DNA of 10,000 bases from Bacillus sp. THAF10 (GCF_009363695.1 NZ_CP045403.1:1-10000), one strand, 5' to 3'; shown: positions 1-9,230, numbered from the stretch's first letter. Notes: a model not told the origin generated them from the sequence alone. Made by a program: numbers and translations.

Positions 1-1347
1 TTGAATAATATTTCGGCTCTTTGGGATAAAGCATTAGGCCAGATAGAGAAAAAGATAAGCAAACCAAGCTTTGAAACCTGGTTAAAAAGTACAAAAGCAC
101 ATTCGTTACAAGGGGATACGTTAGTGATTACCGCACCGAATGATTTTGCGCGTGATTGGCTAGAAAACAGATATTCCGGCCTGATTGGAGAAACGATTTC
201 GGATATTATCGGAGAAGATCTTTCGATTAAATTTATTATTCCTCAAAATCAACCGGAAGAGGAGTTAGAAATTCAAGCTCCGAAAGCAAAAGTGAAAAAA
301 GACGAAGATCCAATCGAAATTCCTCAAAATATGTTGAATCCTAAATACACATTTGACACGTTTGTTATTGGATCAGGAAACAGGTTTGCCCATGCGGCTT
401 CTTTAGCTGTTGCCGAAGCTCCCGCAAAGGCCTATAATCCGCTTTTCATCTATGGGGGAGTAGGACTTGGAAAAACTCACTTAATGCATGCCATTGGACA
501 TTATGTGATTGAGCATAATCCTGCTGCTAAGGTGGTTTATTTGTCATCTGAAAAATTCACCAATGAATTTATTAATTCTATTCGTGACAATAAAGCTGTC
601 GATTTTCGAAATAAATATCGAAACGTGGATGTTCTGCTAATTGATGATATTCAATTTCTAGCAGGAAAAGAACAAACCCAAGAGGAATTTTTCCATACGT
701 TTAATACATTACATGAGGAAAGTAAGCAAATTGTCATTTCCAGTGACCGTCCTCCTAAAGAAATTCCAACGCTTGAGGACCGCTTGCGCTCTCGTTTTGA
801 ATGGGGACTTATCACAGATATCACGCCTCCTGATTTAGAAACGAGAATTGCGATTCTTCGTAAGAAAGCCAAAGCAGAAGGTCTTGATATTCCAAATGAA
901 GTGATGCTCTATATTGCCAATCAGATTGATTCCAATATTCGTGAGCTCGAAGGTGCCTTGATTCGAGTTGTAGCGTATTCTTCCCTCATTAATAAAGACA
1001 TCAATGCTGATTTGGCAGCGGAAGCTCTAAAGGATATCATTCCAAGCTCCAAGCCTAGAGTTGTGACGATTCATGATATTCAGCGCACAGTTGGGGAGGA
1101 ATATAATGTGAAGCTCGAAGATTTTAAAGCAAAAAAGCGCACAAAATCGGTTGCATTTCCTCGTCAAATTGCCATGTACTTATCTAGAGAGCTGACTGAT
1201 TTTTCCCTTCCGAAAATTGGAGAAGAGTTTGGCGGACGTGATCATACAACCGTTATTCATGCGCATGAAAAAATCTCTAATCTGGTGAAATCAGACAACG
1301 CTCTGCAAAAACAAATACAATCAATTAGAGATACATTAAAAACCTAG
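1..1347 (+). CDS. dnaA: Chromosomal replication initiator protein DnaA
   Basis: DnaA is the AAA+ ATPase that binds DnaA boxes at oriC, forms an ATP-dependent filament and opens the duplex for helicase loading; it also acts as a transcription factor. The 448-residue protein is full length (B. subtilis about 446). Seen in it: N-terminal domain I (about 1-82) containing [15 protein letters not shown]; a variable, charged linker (about 83-108); Walker [10 protein letters not shown] at 152-160; Walker [10 protein letters not shown] at 212-220; sensor I ISSDRPP at 246-252; Box VII RLRSRF at 261-266 with the likely arginine finger R265; sensor [11 protein letters not shown] at 312-320; and the DnaA-box-binding signature [15 protein letters not shown] at 411-425. 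The start is TTG at base 1; the first residues align with the B. subtilis N terminus, so it is probably complete even though its ribosome binding site is outside the window. The stop is TAG. It is followed by the unwinding region of oriC and dnaN. Autoregulation through upstream DnaA boxes is known in the family but cannot be seen here. Confidence 0.99.
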   Translation: MNNISALWDKALGQIEKKISKPSFETWLKSTKAHSLQGDTLVITAPNDFARDWLENRYSGLIGETISDIIGEDLSIKFIIPQNQPEEELEIQAPKAKVKKDEDPIEIPQNMLNPKYTFDTFVIGSGNRFAHAASLAVAEAPAKAYNPLFIYGGVGLGKTHLMHAIGHYVIEHNPAAKVVYLSSEKFTNEFINSIRDNKAVDFRNKYRNVDVLLIDDIQFLAGKEQTQEEFFHTFNTLHEESKQIVISSDRPPKEIPTLEDRLRSRFEWGLITDITPPDLETRIAILRKKAKAEGLDIPNEVMLYIANQIDSNIRELEGALIRVVAYSSLINKDINADLAAEALKDIIPSSKPRVVTIHDIQRTVGEEYNVKLEDFKAKKRTKSVAFPRQIAMYLSRELTDFSLPKIGEEFGGRDHTTVIHAHEKISNLVKSDNALQKQIQSIRDTLKT

Positions 1348-1377
1348 TAACCTTTTAAAGAAGTGGTTCGTGGAAAC

Positions 1378-1426
1378 TGTGAATAAGTGTGCTTAGGTTA
1401 AACACAGGTTATGCACATGTGGATAT
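1378..1426. promoter_or_regulatory. DnaA box cluster at oriC
   Basis: Four sites match the consensus TTATNCACA at 8 or 9 of 9 positions within about 50 bp. TGTGAATAA at 1378-1386 is a perfect match on the minus strand. TTAAACACA at 1398-1406 (plus) has one mismatch. TTATGCACA at 1409-1417 is a perfect match on the plus strand. TGTGGATAT at 1418-1426 (minus) has one mismatch and abuts the previous box head to head. Boxes in both orientations are usual in Bacillus oriC. They are likely DnaA loading and regulatory sites feeding the unwinding element just downstream. Confidence 0.88.
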
Positions 1427-1451
1427 CTTATGTTTGTTGCGATAAATTGAC

Positions 1452-1487
1452 TTATCCACATAATCACAGCCCCTACTATTACTTCTA
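1452..1487 (+). promoter_or_regulatory. Basal unwinding system: DnaA box, GC step and DnaA-trios
   Basis: A perfect DnaA box TTATCCACA (1452-1460) is followed, overlapping by one base, by a degenerate box ATAATCACA (1460-1468; two mismatches). Next come a short GC-rich step (GCCCC, 1469-1473) and five trinucleotides on the plus strand, CTA CTA TTA CTT CTA (1473-1487), which on the other strand read 3'-GAT GAT AAT GAA GAT-5', the DnaA-trio pattern. In the B. subtilis model, DnaA loaded on the boxes extends onto the trio strand and stretches it, starting strand opening. The order, spacing and trio sequence are nearly those recalled for B. subtilis, where one further trio is present; here the run ends in CGG. 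Confidence 0.9.
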
Positions 1488-1490
1488 CGG

Positions 1491-1516
1491 TTTTTTATTT
1501 AAAAAATATATAAATA
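1491..1516. other. A/T-only DNA unwinding element
   Basis: Twenty-six consecutive bases are A or T, starting three bases after the last DnaA-trio. The block holds a T6 run, an A6 run and alternating TATA steps, so its melting stability is low. Its place directly next to the trios marks it as the likely site of first strand separation. It ends 12 bp before the Shine-Dalgarno of dnaN, and could also affect dnaN transcription, although I see no clear promoter there. Confidence 0.88.
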
Positions 1517-1528
1517 GACCTGCCCTTG

Positions 1529-1535
1529 AAGGAGG
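1529..1535 (+). promoter_or_regulatory. Ribosome binding site deciding the dnaN start
   Basis: AAGGAGG is a full Shine-Dalgarno match. It lies 0 nt from ATG 1536 and 6 nt from ATG 1542. Only the second spacing is workable, which sets the dnaN start at 1542 and removes two residues (MK) from the longest reading frame. Confidence 0.9.
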
Positions 1536-1541
1536 ATGAAG

Positions 1542-2678
1542 ATGAAATTTATCATTCAACGCGATTTGCTAGTGCAAAGTGTACAAGATGTATTAAAAGC
1601 CGTTTCGTCTAGAACCACGATTCCTATTTTGACAGGAATTAAAATTGTCGCGACAGAAGAGGGAGTAACCTTAACGGGTAGTGATTCTGATATTTCGATA
1701 GAATCGTTTATTCCATGTGAAGAAGAAGGAACGGAAAATGTGGAAGTGAAAGCATCTGGAAGCGTCGTTCTACAAGCGCGTTTTTTTAGTGAAATCATTA
1801 AAAAGCTTCCAATGGATACCGTAGAAATTGAAGTACAAAGCCAATATGTTACGACGATCCGCTCTGGTAAATCAGAATTTAATCTTAATGGTTTGGATGC
1901 AGCAGAGTATCCGCATTTACCGCAAATTGAAGAGCAAAATGTGTTCCGTGTACCGACAGATCTGTTGAAAAACATTATTCGTCAAACAGTATTTGCAGTG
2001 TCCACCTCAGAAACACGCCCTATCTTGACAGGTGTAAACTGGAAGCTTGAAAACCATGAGTTAACCTGTACTGCAACAGATAGCCATCGTTTAGCGCTTA
2101 GAAAAGCGAGGGTGGAAGCAGAAAATGATATCGCGTGTAACGTGGTGATTCCAGGTAAGAGCTTGAATGAGTTAAATAAGATTTTAGATGATACCGATGA
2201 GTTACTAGATATCGTAGTCACTGAAAACATGGTGCTTTTTAAAGCGAAAAACATTTTGTTCTTCTCTAGACTGCTTGATGGAAGCTATCCTGACACATCC
2301 AGATTAATTCCTGCAGAGAGCAAAACAAACATCAATGTGACGACAAAAGAATTCCTTCAGGCAATTGATCGTGCTTCGCTACTTGCGAGAGAAGGAAGAA
2401 ATAATGTCGTGAAGCTCGCTACAATCGAAGAGGATACACTTGAGATTTCCTCCAATTCCCCCGAAGTAGGGAAGGTTGTGGAGCAAGTGCAAGGAAACTC
2501 CATTGAGGGAGAAGAACTGAAAATCTCCTTTAGTGCGAAATACATGATGGATGCCTTAAAAGCATTAGAAGGCAATGAAATTCAAGTTAATTTCACTGGA
2601 GCTATGCGTCCATTCGTGATTAAAGCGTTGCATGATGACTCCATGCTGCAATTAATATTGCCAGTTCGTACCTACTAA
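1542..2678 (+). CDS. dnaN: DNA polymerase III subunit beta (sliding clamp)
   Basis: DnaN is the ring-shaped homodimeric clamp that encircles DNA and tethers replicative polymerases and other partners. From the chosen start the protein has 378 residues, the same as B. subtilis DnaN, beginning MKFIIQRDLL and ending LILPVRTY; the C-terminal tail contributes to the partner-binding pocket in the family. Recognisable conserved stretches include SSRTTIPILTGIKI (22-35, domain 1), SETRPILTGVNW (from 156, domain 2) and FLQAIDRASLLAREGRNNVVKL (domain 3). A longer frame opens at ATG 1536, but the Shine-Dalgarno AAGGAGG (1529-1535) touches that codon directly, whereas ATG 1542 has a 6-nt spacer and gives the family N terminus, so 1542 is chosen. 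The gene lies 194 bp after dnaA, probably in the dnaA-dnaN operon, and is followed by a strong terminator. Confidence 0.98.
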   Translation: MKFIIQRDLLVQSVQDVLKAVSSRTTIPILTGIKIVATEEGVTLTGSDSDISIESFIPCEEEGTENVEVKASGSVVLQARFFSEIIKKLPMDTVEIEVQSQYVTTIRSGKSEFNLNGLDAAEYPHLPQIEEQNVFRVPTDLLKNIIRQTVFAVSTSETRPILTGVNWKLENHELTCTATDSHRLALRKARVEAENDIACNVVIPGKSLNELNKILDDTDELLDIVVTENMVLFKAKNILFFSRLLDGSYPDTSRLIPAESKTNINVTTKEFLQAIDRASLLAREGRNNVVKLATIEEDTLEISSNSPEVGKVVEQVQGNSIEGEELKISFSAKYMMDALKALEGNEIQVNFTGAMRPFVIKALHDDSMLQLILPVRTY

Positions 2679-2697
2679 TCACTCTCATAACAGACCA

Positions 2698-2737
2698 AAA
2701 AGAAAGCTGCTAGCATATTTCCTAGTAGCTTTCTTTT
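2698..2737 (+). terminator. Rho-independent terminator after dnaN
   Basis: A 16-bp stem joins AAAAGAAAGCTGCTAG (2698-2713) with CTAGTAGCTTTCTTTT (2722-2737) around an 8-nt loop. All pairs are Watson-Crick except one G-U (2709 with 2726). The 3' arm is itself T-rich and the 5' arm A-rich, so the hairpin could work in both directions, though no gene on the minus strand needs it. It begins 19 bp after the dnaN stop and probably ends dnaA-dnaN transcripts, at least in part. Confidence 0.88.
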
Positions 2738-2756
2738 CTATATCCCCAAGTTCTAG

Positions 2757-2762
2757 TACAAT
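2757..2762 (+). promoter_or_regulatory. Possible -10 element of a yaaA-recF promoter (weak)
   Basis: TACAAT matches the sigma-A -10 consensus at five of six positions and lies 66 bp ahead of the yaaA start, just after the dnaN terminator. No good -35 box is found 16-18 bp upstream; that stretch is the T-rich terminator arm. A promoter is expected somewhere in 2738-2810 because the terminator would otherwise cut off recF and gyrB, but this particular call is tentative. Confidence 0.3.
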
Positions 2763-2828
2763 AGGAATTAGATAAATTAGAGATGGGGAAAATAAAGAAG
2801 ATTTTTAAAAGAAAGTGAGCGTAAAAAA

Positions 2829-3041
2829 ATGAAAGAAGTTCAAATAAGTACCGAAACCATCACATTAGGACAATTCCTCAAGCTTGCTGATATCATCCAA
2901 TCAGGCGGGATGGCCAAATGGTTTTTACAAGAGCACGATATAACAGTCAATGGCGAAGCGGAAAACAGAAGAGGTAGGAAGCTTAAAGTAGAAGACGTCA
3001 TTGAAGTTGAAGGCTTTGGAAGCTACCTTGTTGTCTCCTGA
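2829..3041 (+). CDS. yaaA: S4 domain-containing protein YaaA
   Basis: This 70-residue protein is almost wholly one S4-type RNA-binding domain (about 12-65). It shows ITLGQFLKLADIIQSGGMAKWFL, then an acidic turn, then NRRGRKLKVEDVIEVEGFGS, the RNA-facing basic segment typical of the fold. It matches the recalled B. subtilis YaaA (about 71 aa; also called RlbA) over its length. S4 domains bind structured RNA, often rRNA, so a ribosome-related role is likely; the exact job is not shown by the sequence. The ATG has a partial Shine-Dalgarno AAAGTGAG (2812-2819) at 9 nt. The gene always sits just before recF in Bacillaceae; here the gap is 27 bp, so the two are probably co-transcribed. It is the first gene after the dnaN terminator. 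Confidence 0.94.
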   Translation: MKEVQISTETITLGQFLKLADIIQSGGMAKWFLQEHDITVNGEAENRRGRKLKVEDVIEVEGFGSYLVVS

Positions 3042-3068
3042 ACATCTCCTAAAAGTTGGTGAAAGATA

Positions 3069-4190
3069 TTGTATATAGAAGAACTATCACTAAAAAACTA
3101 TCGCAATTATGATGAGATGCACACCGTTTTTGAAGACGGTGTGAATGTTATTTTAGGAGAAAATGCGCAAGGGAAAACTAACGTGATGGAATCCATCTAT
3201 GTTTTGGCCATGGCAAAATCCCACCGAACGGCCAATGATAAAGATCTTATCAAGTGGGATGAAGAGTATGGTAAAATAGAGGGTAGGATACATAAACGGA
3301 ATGGACCGCTGCCTATGCAGCTTGTGATAAGCAAAAAAGGGAAAAAAGCAAAAATTAATCATATCGAGCAATCGCGATTAAGCCAATATATCGGTAGCAT
3401 GAATATCGTAATGTTTGCTCCAGAGGATCTGACGCTTGTAAAAGGGAGCCCGCAAGTGCGCAGGCGTTTTATCGACATGGAGCTTGGACAAGTATCGCCA
3501 AGGTATATGCATGATCTTTCTCGGTACCAAAAAGTGCTGCAGCAACGAAATCACTATTTAAAGCTATTGCAAACCAAAAAGCAAAAGGATCAAACCATGC
3601 TGTTGGTGCTAACAGAACAGCTAATTGAGCTTGCGGCAAGTGTAACAGAAAAACGAGAGGAGTTTGTCAGACTCCTTGAGAGTTGGGCCAGGCCCATTCA
3701 TAAAAGTATTAGCAGAGGCTTAGAGGAATTATCGGTTATCTATAAACCATCCATCGATTATGTATCAGAAACTGCAAACTTGTCGAAAATGATAGAAGCA
3801 TATAACGAAAAGTTTGATAAAATAAAAGATAGAGAAATTGAAAGAGGTTTAACCCTTTTTGGTCCTCATCGTGATGACCTTCTCTTTCAAGTGAACGGAA
3901 AGGATGTCCAAACATTTGGCTCACAAGGACAACAAAGAACCACTGCACTATCCCTTAAGCTAGCGGAAATCGACCTGATTTATTCGGAAGTAGGGGAATA
4001 TCCCATATTGCTGTTGGATGATGTGTTGTCAGAGCTCGATGATTATAGACAATCCCACTTACTGAATACGATTCAAGGAAAAGTTCAAACATTTGTTACG
4101 ACAACAAGTGTCGATGGCATTGACCATCAAACATTAAAGCAAGCGGCTACCTATGAGGTCGTGAGCGGCTCCATTATGAAAAAAGGGTGA
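3069..4190 (+). CDS. recF: DNA replication and repair protein RecF
   Basis: RecF is an SMC-like ATPase that, with RecO and RecR, helps load RecA at single-strand gaps and stalled forks. The 373-residue protein (B. subtilis about 370) has Walker A GENAQGKT at 30-37, the conserved MAKSHRT at 48-54, [19 protein letters not shown] at 116-134, [13 protein letters not shown] at 258-270, the ABC-type signature GSQGQQRT at 284-291, and Walker B with D-loop [13 protein letters not shown] at 312-324. The middle part (about 150-255) is helical and probably forms the arm. The start is TTG at 3069, supported by GGTGA (3058-3062) at 6 nt and by the family N terminus [14 protein letters not shown]. It is placed between yaaA (27-bp gap) and remB (10-bp gap), inside the presumed yaaA-recF-remB-gyrB unit. 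Confidence 0.98.
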   Translation: MYIEELSLKNYRNYDEMHTVFEDGVNVILGENAQGKTNVMESIYVLAMAKSHRTANDKDLIKWDEEYGKIEGRIHKRNGPLPMQLVISKKGKKAKINHIEQSRLSQYIGSMNIVMFAPEDLTLVKGSPQVRRRFIDMELGQVSPRYMHDLSRYQKVLQQRNHYLKLLQTKKQKDQTMLLVLTEQLIELAASVTEKREEFVRLLESWARPIHKSISRGLEELSVIYKPSIDYVSETANLSKMIEAYNEKFDKIKDREIERGLTLFGPHRDDLLFQVNGKDVQTFGSQGQQRTTALSLKLAEIDLIYSEVGEYPILLLDDVLSELDDYRQSHLLNTIQGKVQTFVTTTSVDGIDHQTLKQAATYEVVSGSIMKKG

Positions 4191-4200
4191 GGTGAGGAGA

Positions 4201-4449
4201 ATGTACTTACACATAGGGGAAGAAGTGATGGTGCGTGCATCAAAGGTCATTGCTATTTTTGATCGCCGACTGCTGCAATCGGATTGGAGAGCGAATCTTC
4301 CGGAAGCTGCACAAAAATCCATTAAAAATATTAGTAAGCATGATGTAAAGTCCGTTGTCATTACAGAGCAAACGATTTATCTTTCCCCACTTGCCTCGAC
4401 AACCTTAAAAAAAAGAATGGATGCATCCTTAGAGGATTTGCTTAATTAG
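4201..4449 (+). CDS. remB: Extracellular matrix regulator RemB (DUF370 family)
   Basis: In B. subtilis, RemB (YaaB) is one of two DUF370-type proteins reported to be needed for normal expression of biofilm matrix operons. The 82-residue protein begins MYLHIGEEVMV and has the conserved hydrophobic VIAIFD segment (16-21) and the motif SPLASTTLKKR at 62-72, close to SPLSSSTLKKR recalled for B. subtilis (about 81 aa). The middle part diverges, which is usual for this family. The frame is open from GTG 4192, but GAGGTGA (4189-4195), which overlaps the recF stop, is a good Shine-Dalgarno for ATG 4201 at 5 nt, and the family N terminus starts there. It is translationally close to recF (10 bp) and 63 bp ahead of gyrB. 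The regulatory role is taken from the family and not visible in the sequence. Confidence 0.92.
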   Translation: MYLHIGEEVMVRASKVIAIFDRRLLQSDWRANLPEAAQKSIKNISKHDVKSVVITEQTIYLSPLASTTLKKRMDASLEDLLN

Positions 4450-4494
4450 GGAAATACCGCCTCAGAAGGAACCTAGTCTATTGCGTTGAAATAA

Positions 4495-6444
<1,950 letters not shown>

Positions 6445-6447
6445 CAC

Positions 6448-6557
6448 ACTAGCTTTGTATAAAGAAGATTGTTGACTTTGAGTAGTTTCTAGCTGTTGAT
6501 TGGAGCAAAGGCGTTGACTCCCGCGGCAATCAACAGAAGTCTATAAACAAAGCTAGT
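6448..6557. repeat. Imperfect palindromic repeat element in the gyrB-gyrA gap
   Basis: A 110-bp segment has nested inverted repeats. The outer arms are ACTAGCTTTGT (6448-6458) and ACAAAGCTAGT (6547-6557), perfect over 11 bp and continuing with two mismatches over 18 bp. The inner arms are CTGTTGATTG (6493-6502) and CAATCAACAG (6527-6536), perfect over 10 bp, with GGAG (6502-6505) facing CTCC (6518-6521) inside. The text TGTTGATTGGAGC...GACTCC.GCGG...AATCAACAG resembles the ends of a dispersed Bacillaceae repeat as I recall it, with most of the central GC-rich part missing. No clear target-site duplication is seen and it encodes nothing. As RNA it could fold into a long hairpin between the gyrB and gyrA messages. 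Confidence 0.65.
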
Positions 6558-6567
6558 ACATTAAATT

Positions 6568-6592
6568 GCGGGATAGGGTCGTCCTATCCTGC
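6568..6592 (+). other. Stem-loop in the gyrA leader
   Basis: GCGGGATAGG (6568-6577) pairs with CCTATCCTGC (6583-6592) over 10 bp with one G-U (6570 with 6590) and a 5-nt loop GTCGT. It is followed by CATTTACATATAG, not a T run, so it is not a standard rho-independent terminator. It could act as an RNA-stability or processing element or a weak attenuator between gyrB and gyrA. Function is not shown. Confidence 0.55.
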
Positions 6593-6651
6593 CATTTACA
6601 TATAGAGTAGAGCGAAAGCGAAGACGGCTGCGGAAATAACCAGCCACTCGC

Positions 6652-6658
6652 AAGGAGG
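6652..6658 (+). promoter_or_regulatory. Ribosome binding site of gyrA
   Basis: AAGGAGG, a full Shine-Dalgarno match, ends 8 nt before the ATG at 6667 and confirms that start. I looked for a sigma-A promoter in 6445-6650; TTGACT occurs at 6472-6477 and 6514-6519, both within the repeat element, but neither has a convincing -10 box at 16-18 bp. Confidence 0.9.
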
Positions 6659-6666
6659 TTCGTAAT

Positions 6667-9174
6667 ATGTCTGAGAGGTCATCTCAAGTAAAAGAAATAA
6701 ATATCAGTCAGGAAATGAAAACTTCCTTCCTAGACTATGCGATGAGCGTTATCGTATCTCGTGCCCTTCCAGATGTCCGTGATGGACTAAAGCCTGTTCA
6801 CCGCCGTATTTTATACGCAATGAACGACCTAGGCATGACATCTGATAAAGCCTATAAAAAATCCGCCCGTATCGTTGGGGAAGTAATCGGTAAGTATCAC
6901 CCGCACGGTGACTCTGCTGTATACGACACGATGGTGCGTATGGCACAGAACTTTAACTTCCGCTATATGTTAATTGACGGACACGGAAACTTCGGATCTG
7001 TGGATGGCGACGCAGCAGCTGCAATGCGTTACACAGAAGCAAGAATGTCCAAAATCTCCATGGAAATCCTTCGTGACATTAACAAAGACACCATTGACTA
7101 TCAAGACAACTATGACGGCTCTGAAAAAGAACCTATTGTCCTACCAGCTCGTTTCCCCAATTTACTAGTGAACGGGGCCTCTGGGATTGCGGTCGGAATG
7201 GCCACTAATATTCCGCCTCATCAGCTAGGAGAAATCATTGACGGGGTACTTGCAGTTAGTAAGGACCCGGATATCACCATTCCGGAATTGATGGAAATCA
7301 TACCGGGCCCTGACTTCCCAACAGCAGGACAAATTCTCGGAAGAAGCGGCATTAGACGAGCATACGAAACAGGCCGTGGCTCTATTACCATTCGGGCAAA
7401 GGTGGAAATTGAGACAAAGCCAAACGGCCGTGAAGTAATTCTTGTTCATGAGCTTCCTTACCAAGTAAATAAAGCCAAGCTCATCGAAAAAATTGCCGAC
7501 CTTGTTCGCGACAAAAAAATCGAAGGTATCTCTGACCTTCGCGATGAATCAGACCGCAATGGAATGCGTGTGGTCATCGAAGTCAAAAAAGACGCCAATG
7601 CCAATGTGCTTCTAAACAACCTATACAAACAAACGTCTCTTCAAACTAGTTTTGGCATCAATATGCTTGCCCTTGTAAACGGAGAGCCGAAGGTATTAAA
7701 CCTTAAACAATGCTTGTACTACTACTTAGAGCATCAAAAAGTAGTCATCAAAAGACGTACAGCTTTTGAGCTTCGCAAAGCAGAAGCAAGAGCACATATT
7801 TTAGAGGGCTTACGAATTGCACTCGACCATCTGGATGCGGTTATCACCTTAATCCGTAATTCTCAAACAGCAGATATTGCGAGAGAAGGATTAATGAATG
7901 AATTCTCCTTATCTGAAAAACAAGCACAAGCAATTCTAGATATGCGCTTGCAACGTCTAACAGGTTTAGAGCGTGAAAAAATCGAAGAAGAATACCAAGG
8001 CTTAATGCAGCTAATCGCCGAACTAAAAGCGATCCTAGCAGATGAAGAAAAGGTATTGGAGATCATTCGCGAAGAGCTTCTCGAAGTAAAAGAACGCTTT
8101 AATGATACAAGACGTACAGAAATCATTGTAGGCGGCCTTGAAAACATAGAGGATGAGGACCTTATTCCTCGTCAAAATATCGTGATCACCCTTACGCATA
8201 ATGGCTATATCAAACGCCTGCCATTATCCACATACCGCAGTCAACGACGTGGAGGCCGCGGGGTACAGGGGATGGGTACAAATGAAAATGATTTTGTGGA
8301 GCACTTGTTAACAACCTCTACCCACGATACGATTTTATTCTTTACAAATAAAGGAAAAGTATACAAGGCCAAAGGATACGAAATCCCTGAATACAGCCGT
8401 ACGGCAAAAGGTCTTCCTATCATTAACCTTTTAGAGGTGGAGAAGGGTGAATGGGTCAATGCCATTATTCCTGTTGAGGACTTTGTGGACGACTGGTATC
8501 TCTTCTTTACAACAAAGCACGGGATTTCAAAACGTTCTCCACTCTCTCAATTTGCGAACATCCGTAAAGGCGGGTTAATTGCCCTTGGCTTAAGAGAAAG
8601 TGATGAGCTCATTTCCGTAAAAATGACCGATGGTACGAAGGAAATGATTATCGGTACTAAAAATGGTATGCTGATTCGCTTCCATGAGACTGATGTTCGT
8701 TCCATGGGTAGAACGGCTACAGGGGTAAAAGGTATTTCCATCTCTGAAAGTGACGAAGTAGTTGGAATGGAATTACTAGAAGAAGGCCTGGATGTGTTGG
8801 TTGTGACCAAAAACGGCTACGGCAAACGTACTCCTGCAGAAGAGTACCGAATTCAAAGCCGCGGAGGAAAAGGAATTAAAACCTGCAATATCACCGAACG
8901 TAACGGTGAACTCGTTTCAGTGAAGACTGTTTCAACGGAAGAGGATCTCATGCTCATTACAGCCTCAGGTGTTCTTATACGTATGGCGGTGGATGGCATT
9001 TCCCAAATGGGGCGTAACACGCAAGGAGTGAAGCTTATCCGTCTTGGAGAGAGCGAATTCGTAACAACAGTCGCTCGAGTGGATAAAGAAGAAGAAATAG
9101 AAGAAGGAACAGAGGATGGCGTAGAAGTTTCCGAAACTGAAGCAGGAATTCCTACTGAAGAAGTCGAAGAATAA
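6667..9174 (+). CDS. gyrA: DNA gyrase subunit A
   Basis: GyrA cuts and rejoins DNA and wraps it through its C-terminal domain; with GyrB it makes the gyrase holoenzyme. The protein has 835 residues (B. subtilis about 821). The winged-helix domain holds the catalytic Y122, preceded by R121, in MRYTEARM. The quinolone-binding segment [19 protein letters not shown] (76-94) has S83 and D87, the usual susceptible residues. A tower and coiled-coil region follows (about 360-490; [23 protein letters not shown] lies in it). The C-terminal pinwheel begins with the GyrA box QRRGGRG at 526-532, which separates gyrase from topoisomerase IV, and shows further blade motifs such as QSRGGKG. The last 31 residues are an acidic tail with about half Asp/Glu. 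It lies 222 bp after gyrB, probably sharing transcription with it, and is followed by a terminator. Confidence 0.98.
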   Translation: MSERSSQVKEINISQEMKTSFLDYAMSVIVSRALPDVRDGLKPVHRRILYAMNDLGMTSDKAYKKSARIVGEVIGKYHPHGDSAVYDTMVRMAQNFNFRYMLIDGHGNFGSVDGDAAAAMRYTEARMSKISMEILRDINKDTIDYQDNYDGSEKEPIVLPARFPNLLVNGASGIAVGMATNIPPHQLGEIIDGVLAVSKDPDITIPELMEIIPGPDFPTAGQILGRSGIRRAYETGRGSITIRAKVEIETKPNGREVILVHELPYQVNKAKLIEKIADLVRDKKIEGISDLRDESDRNGMRVVIEVKKDANANVLLNNLYKQTSLQTSFGINMLALVNGEPKVLNLKQCLYYYLEHQKVVIKRRTAFELRKAEARAHILEGLRIALDHLDAVITLIRNSQTADIAREGLMNEFSLSEKQAQAILDMRLQRLTGLEREKIEEEYQGLMQLIAELKAILADEEKVLEIIREELLEVKERFNDTRRTEIIVGGLENIEDEDLIPRQNIVITLTHNGYIKRLPLSTYRSQRRGGRGVQGMGTNENDFVEHLLTTSTHDTILFFTNKGKVYKAKGYEIPEYSRTAKGLPIINLLEVEKGEWVNAIIPVEDFVDDWYLFFTTKHGISKRSPLSQFANIRKGGLIALGLRESDELISVKMTDGTKEMIIGTKNGMLIRFHETDVRSMGRTATGVKGISISESDEVVGMELLEEGLDVLVVTKNGYGKRTPAEEYRIQSRGGKGIKTCNITERNGELVSVKTVSTEEDLMLITASGVLIRMAVDGISQMGRNTQGVKLIRLGESEFVTTVARVDKEEEIEEGTEDGVEVSETEAGIPTEEVEE
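8224..8232 (+). promoter_or_regulatory. Perfect DnaA-box sequence inside gyrA
   Basis: TTATCCACA is an exact match to the strong DnaA box, encoding Leu-Ser-Thr just before the GyrA box. It stands alone, with no second box nearby, so it may be a chance match; DnaA binding here is possible but not supported beyond the 9-mer. Confidence 0.35.
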
Positions 9175-9199
9175 ACAGTATACGCGATAACTTCAAATT

Positions 9200-9230
9200 G
9201 AGGAGCACTTTTATGTGTTCCTCTTTGTTT
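9200..9230 (+). terminator. Rho-independent terminator after gyrA
   Basis: GAGGAGCAC (9200-9208) pairs with GTGTTCCTC (9215-9223) over 9 bp with one G-U (9205 with 9218) and a 6-nt loop TTTTAT, followed by TTTGTTT (9224-9230). It starts 25 bp after the gyrA stop. It likely ends the gyrase transcript, although the next gene begins only 20 bp later, so some read-through may supply it; no separate promoter fits clearly between them. Confidence 0.8.

Larger units (their letters stand above)
1348..1541. other. oriC: oriC, downstream (unwinding) part between dnaA and dnaN
   Basis: This 194-bp gap up to the dnaN start has no gene and holds the layout expected of the downstream half of a bipartite Bacillus origin, the other half lying upstream of dnaA. 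Read from left to right it has a loose cluster of DnaA boxes, one perfect box with a degenerate neighbour, a short GC-rich step, a run of DnaA-trios, and an A/T-only block. The dnaN ribosome binding site closes the region. The assignment rests on motif order and close resemblance to the B. subtilis dnaA-dnaN spacer as I recall it; opening of the DNA here is inferred. Confidence 0.93.

Noticed and set aside
1556..1975. 139-residue open frame on the minus strand inside dnaN
   Set aside because: It lies fully within dnaN, has no ribosome binding site or recognisable domain, and its composition is that of an antisense shadow; the same holds for the other minus-strand frames under dnaA, recF, gyrB, gyrA and the HD-GYP gene.
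4192..4200. GTG start giving RemB three extra residues (MRR)
   Set aside because: The GTG lies inside the Shine-Dalgarno GAGGTGA that serves ATG 4201, and the family N terminus is MY(I/L)H.
6472..6500. TTGACT with GTTGAT as a gyrA promoter
   Set aside because: The -10 match is only three of six and both hexamers lie in the repeat element; the second TTGACT (6514-6519) has TATAAA only at a 22-bp distance.
6974..7168. 64-residue plus-strand frame inside gyrA
   Set aside because: It is out of frame with the clearly conserved gyrA coding sequence that includes the catalytic region, so it is a shadow frame.
9078..9086. AGTGGATAA as a further DnaA box in gyrA
   Set aside because: It mismatches the inverted consensus at the first base and stands alone within coding sequence.
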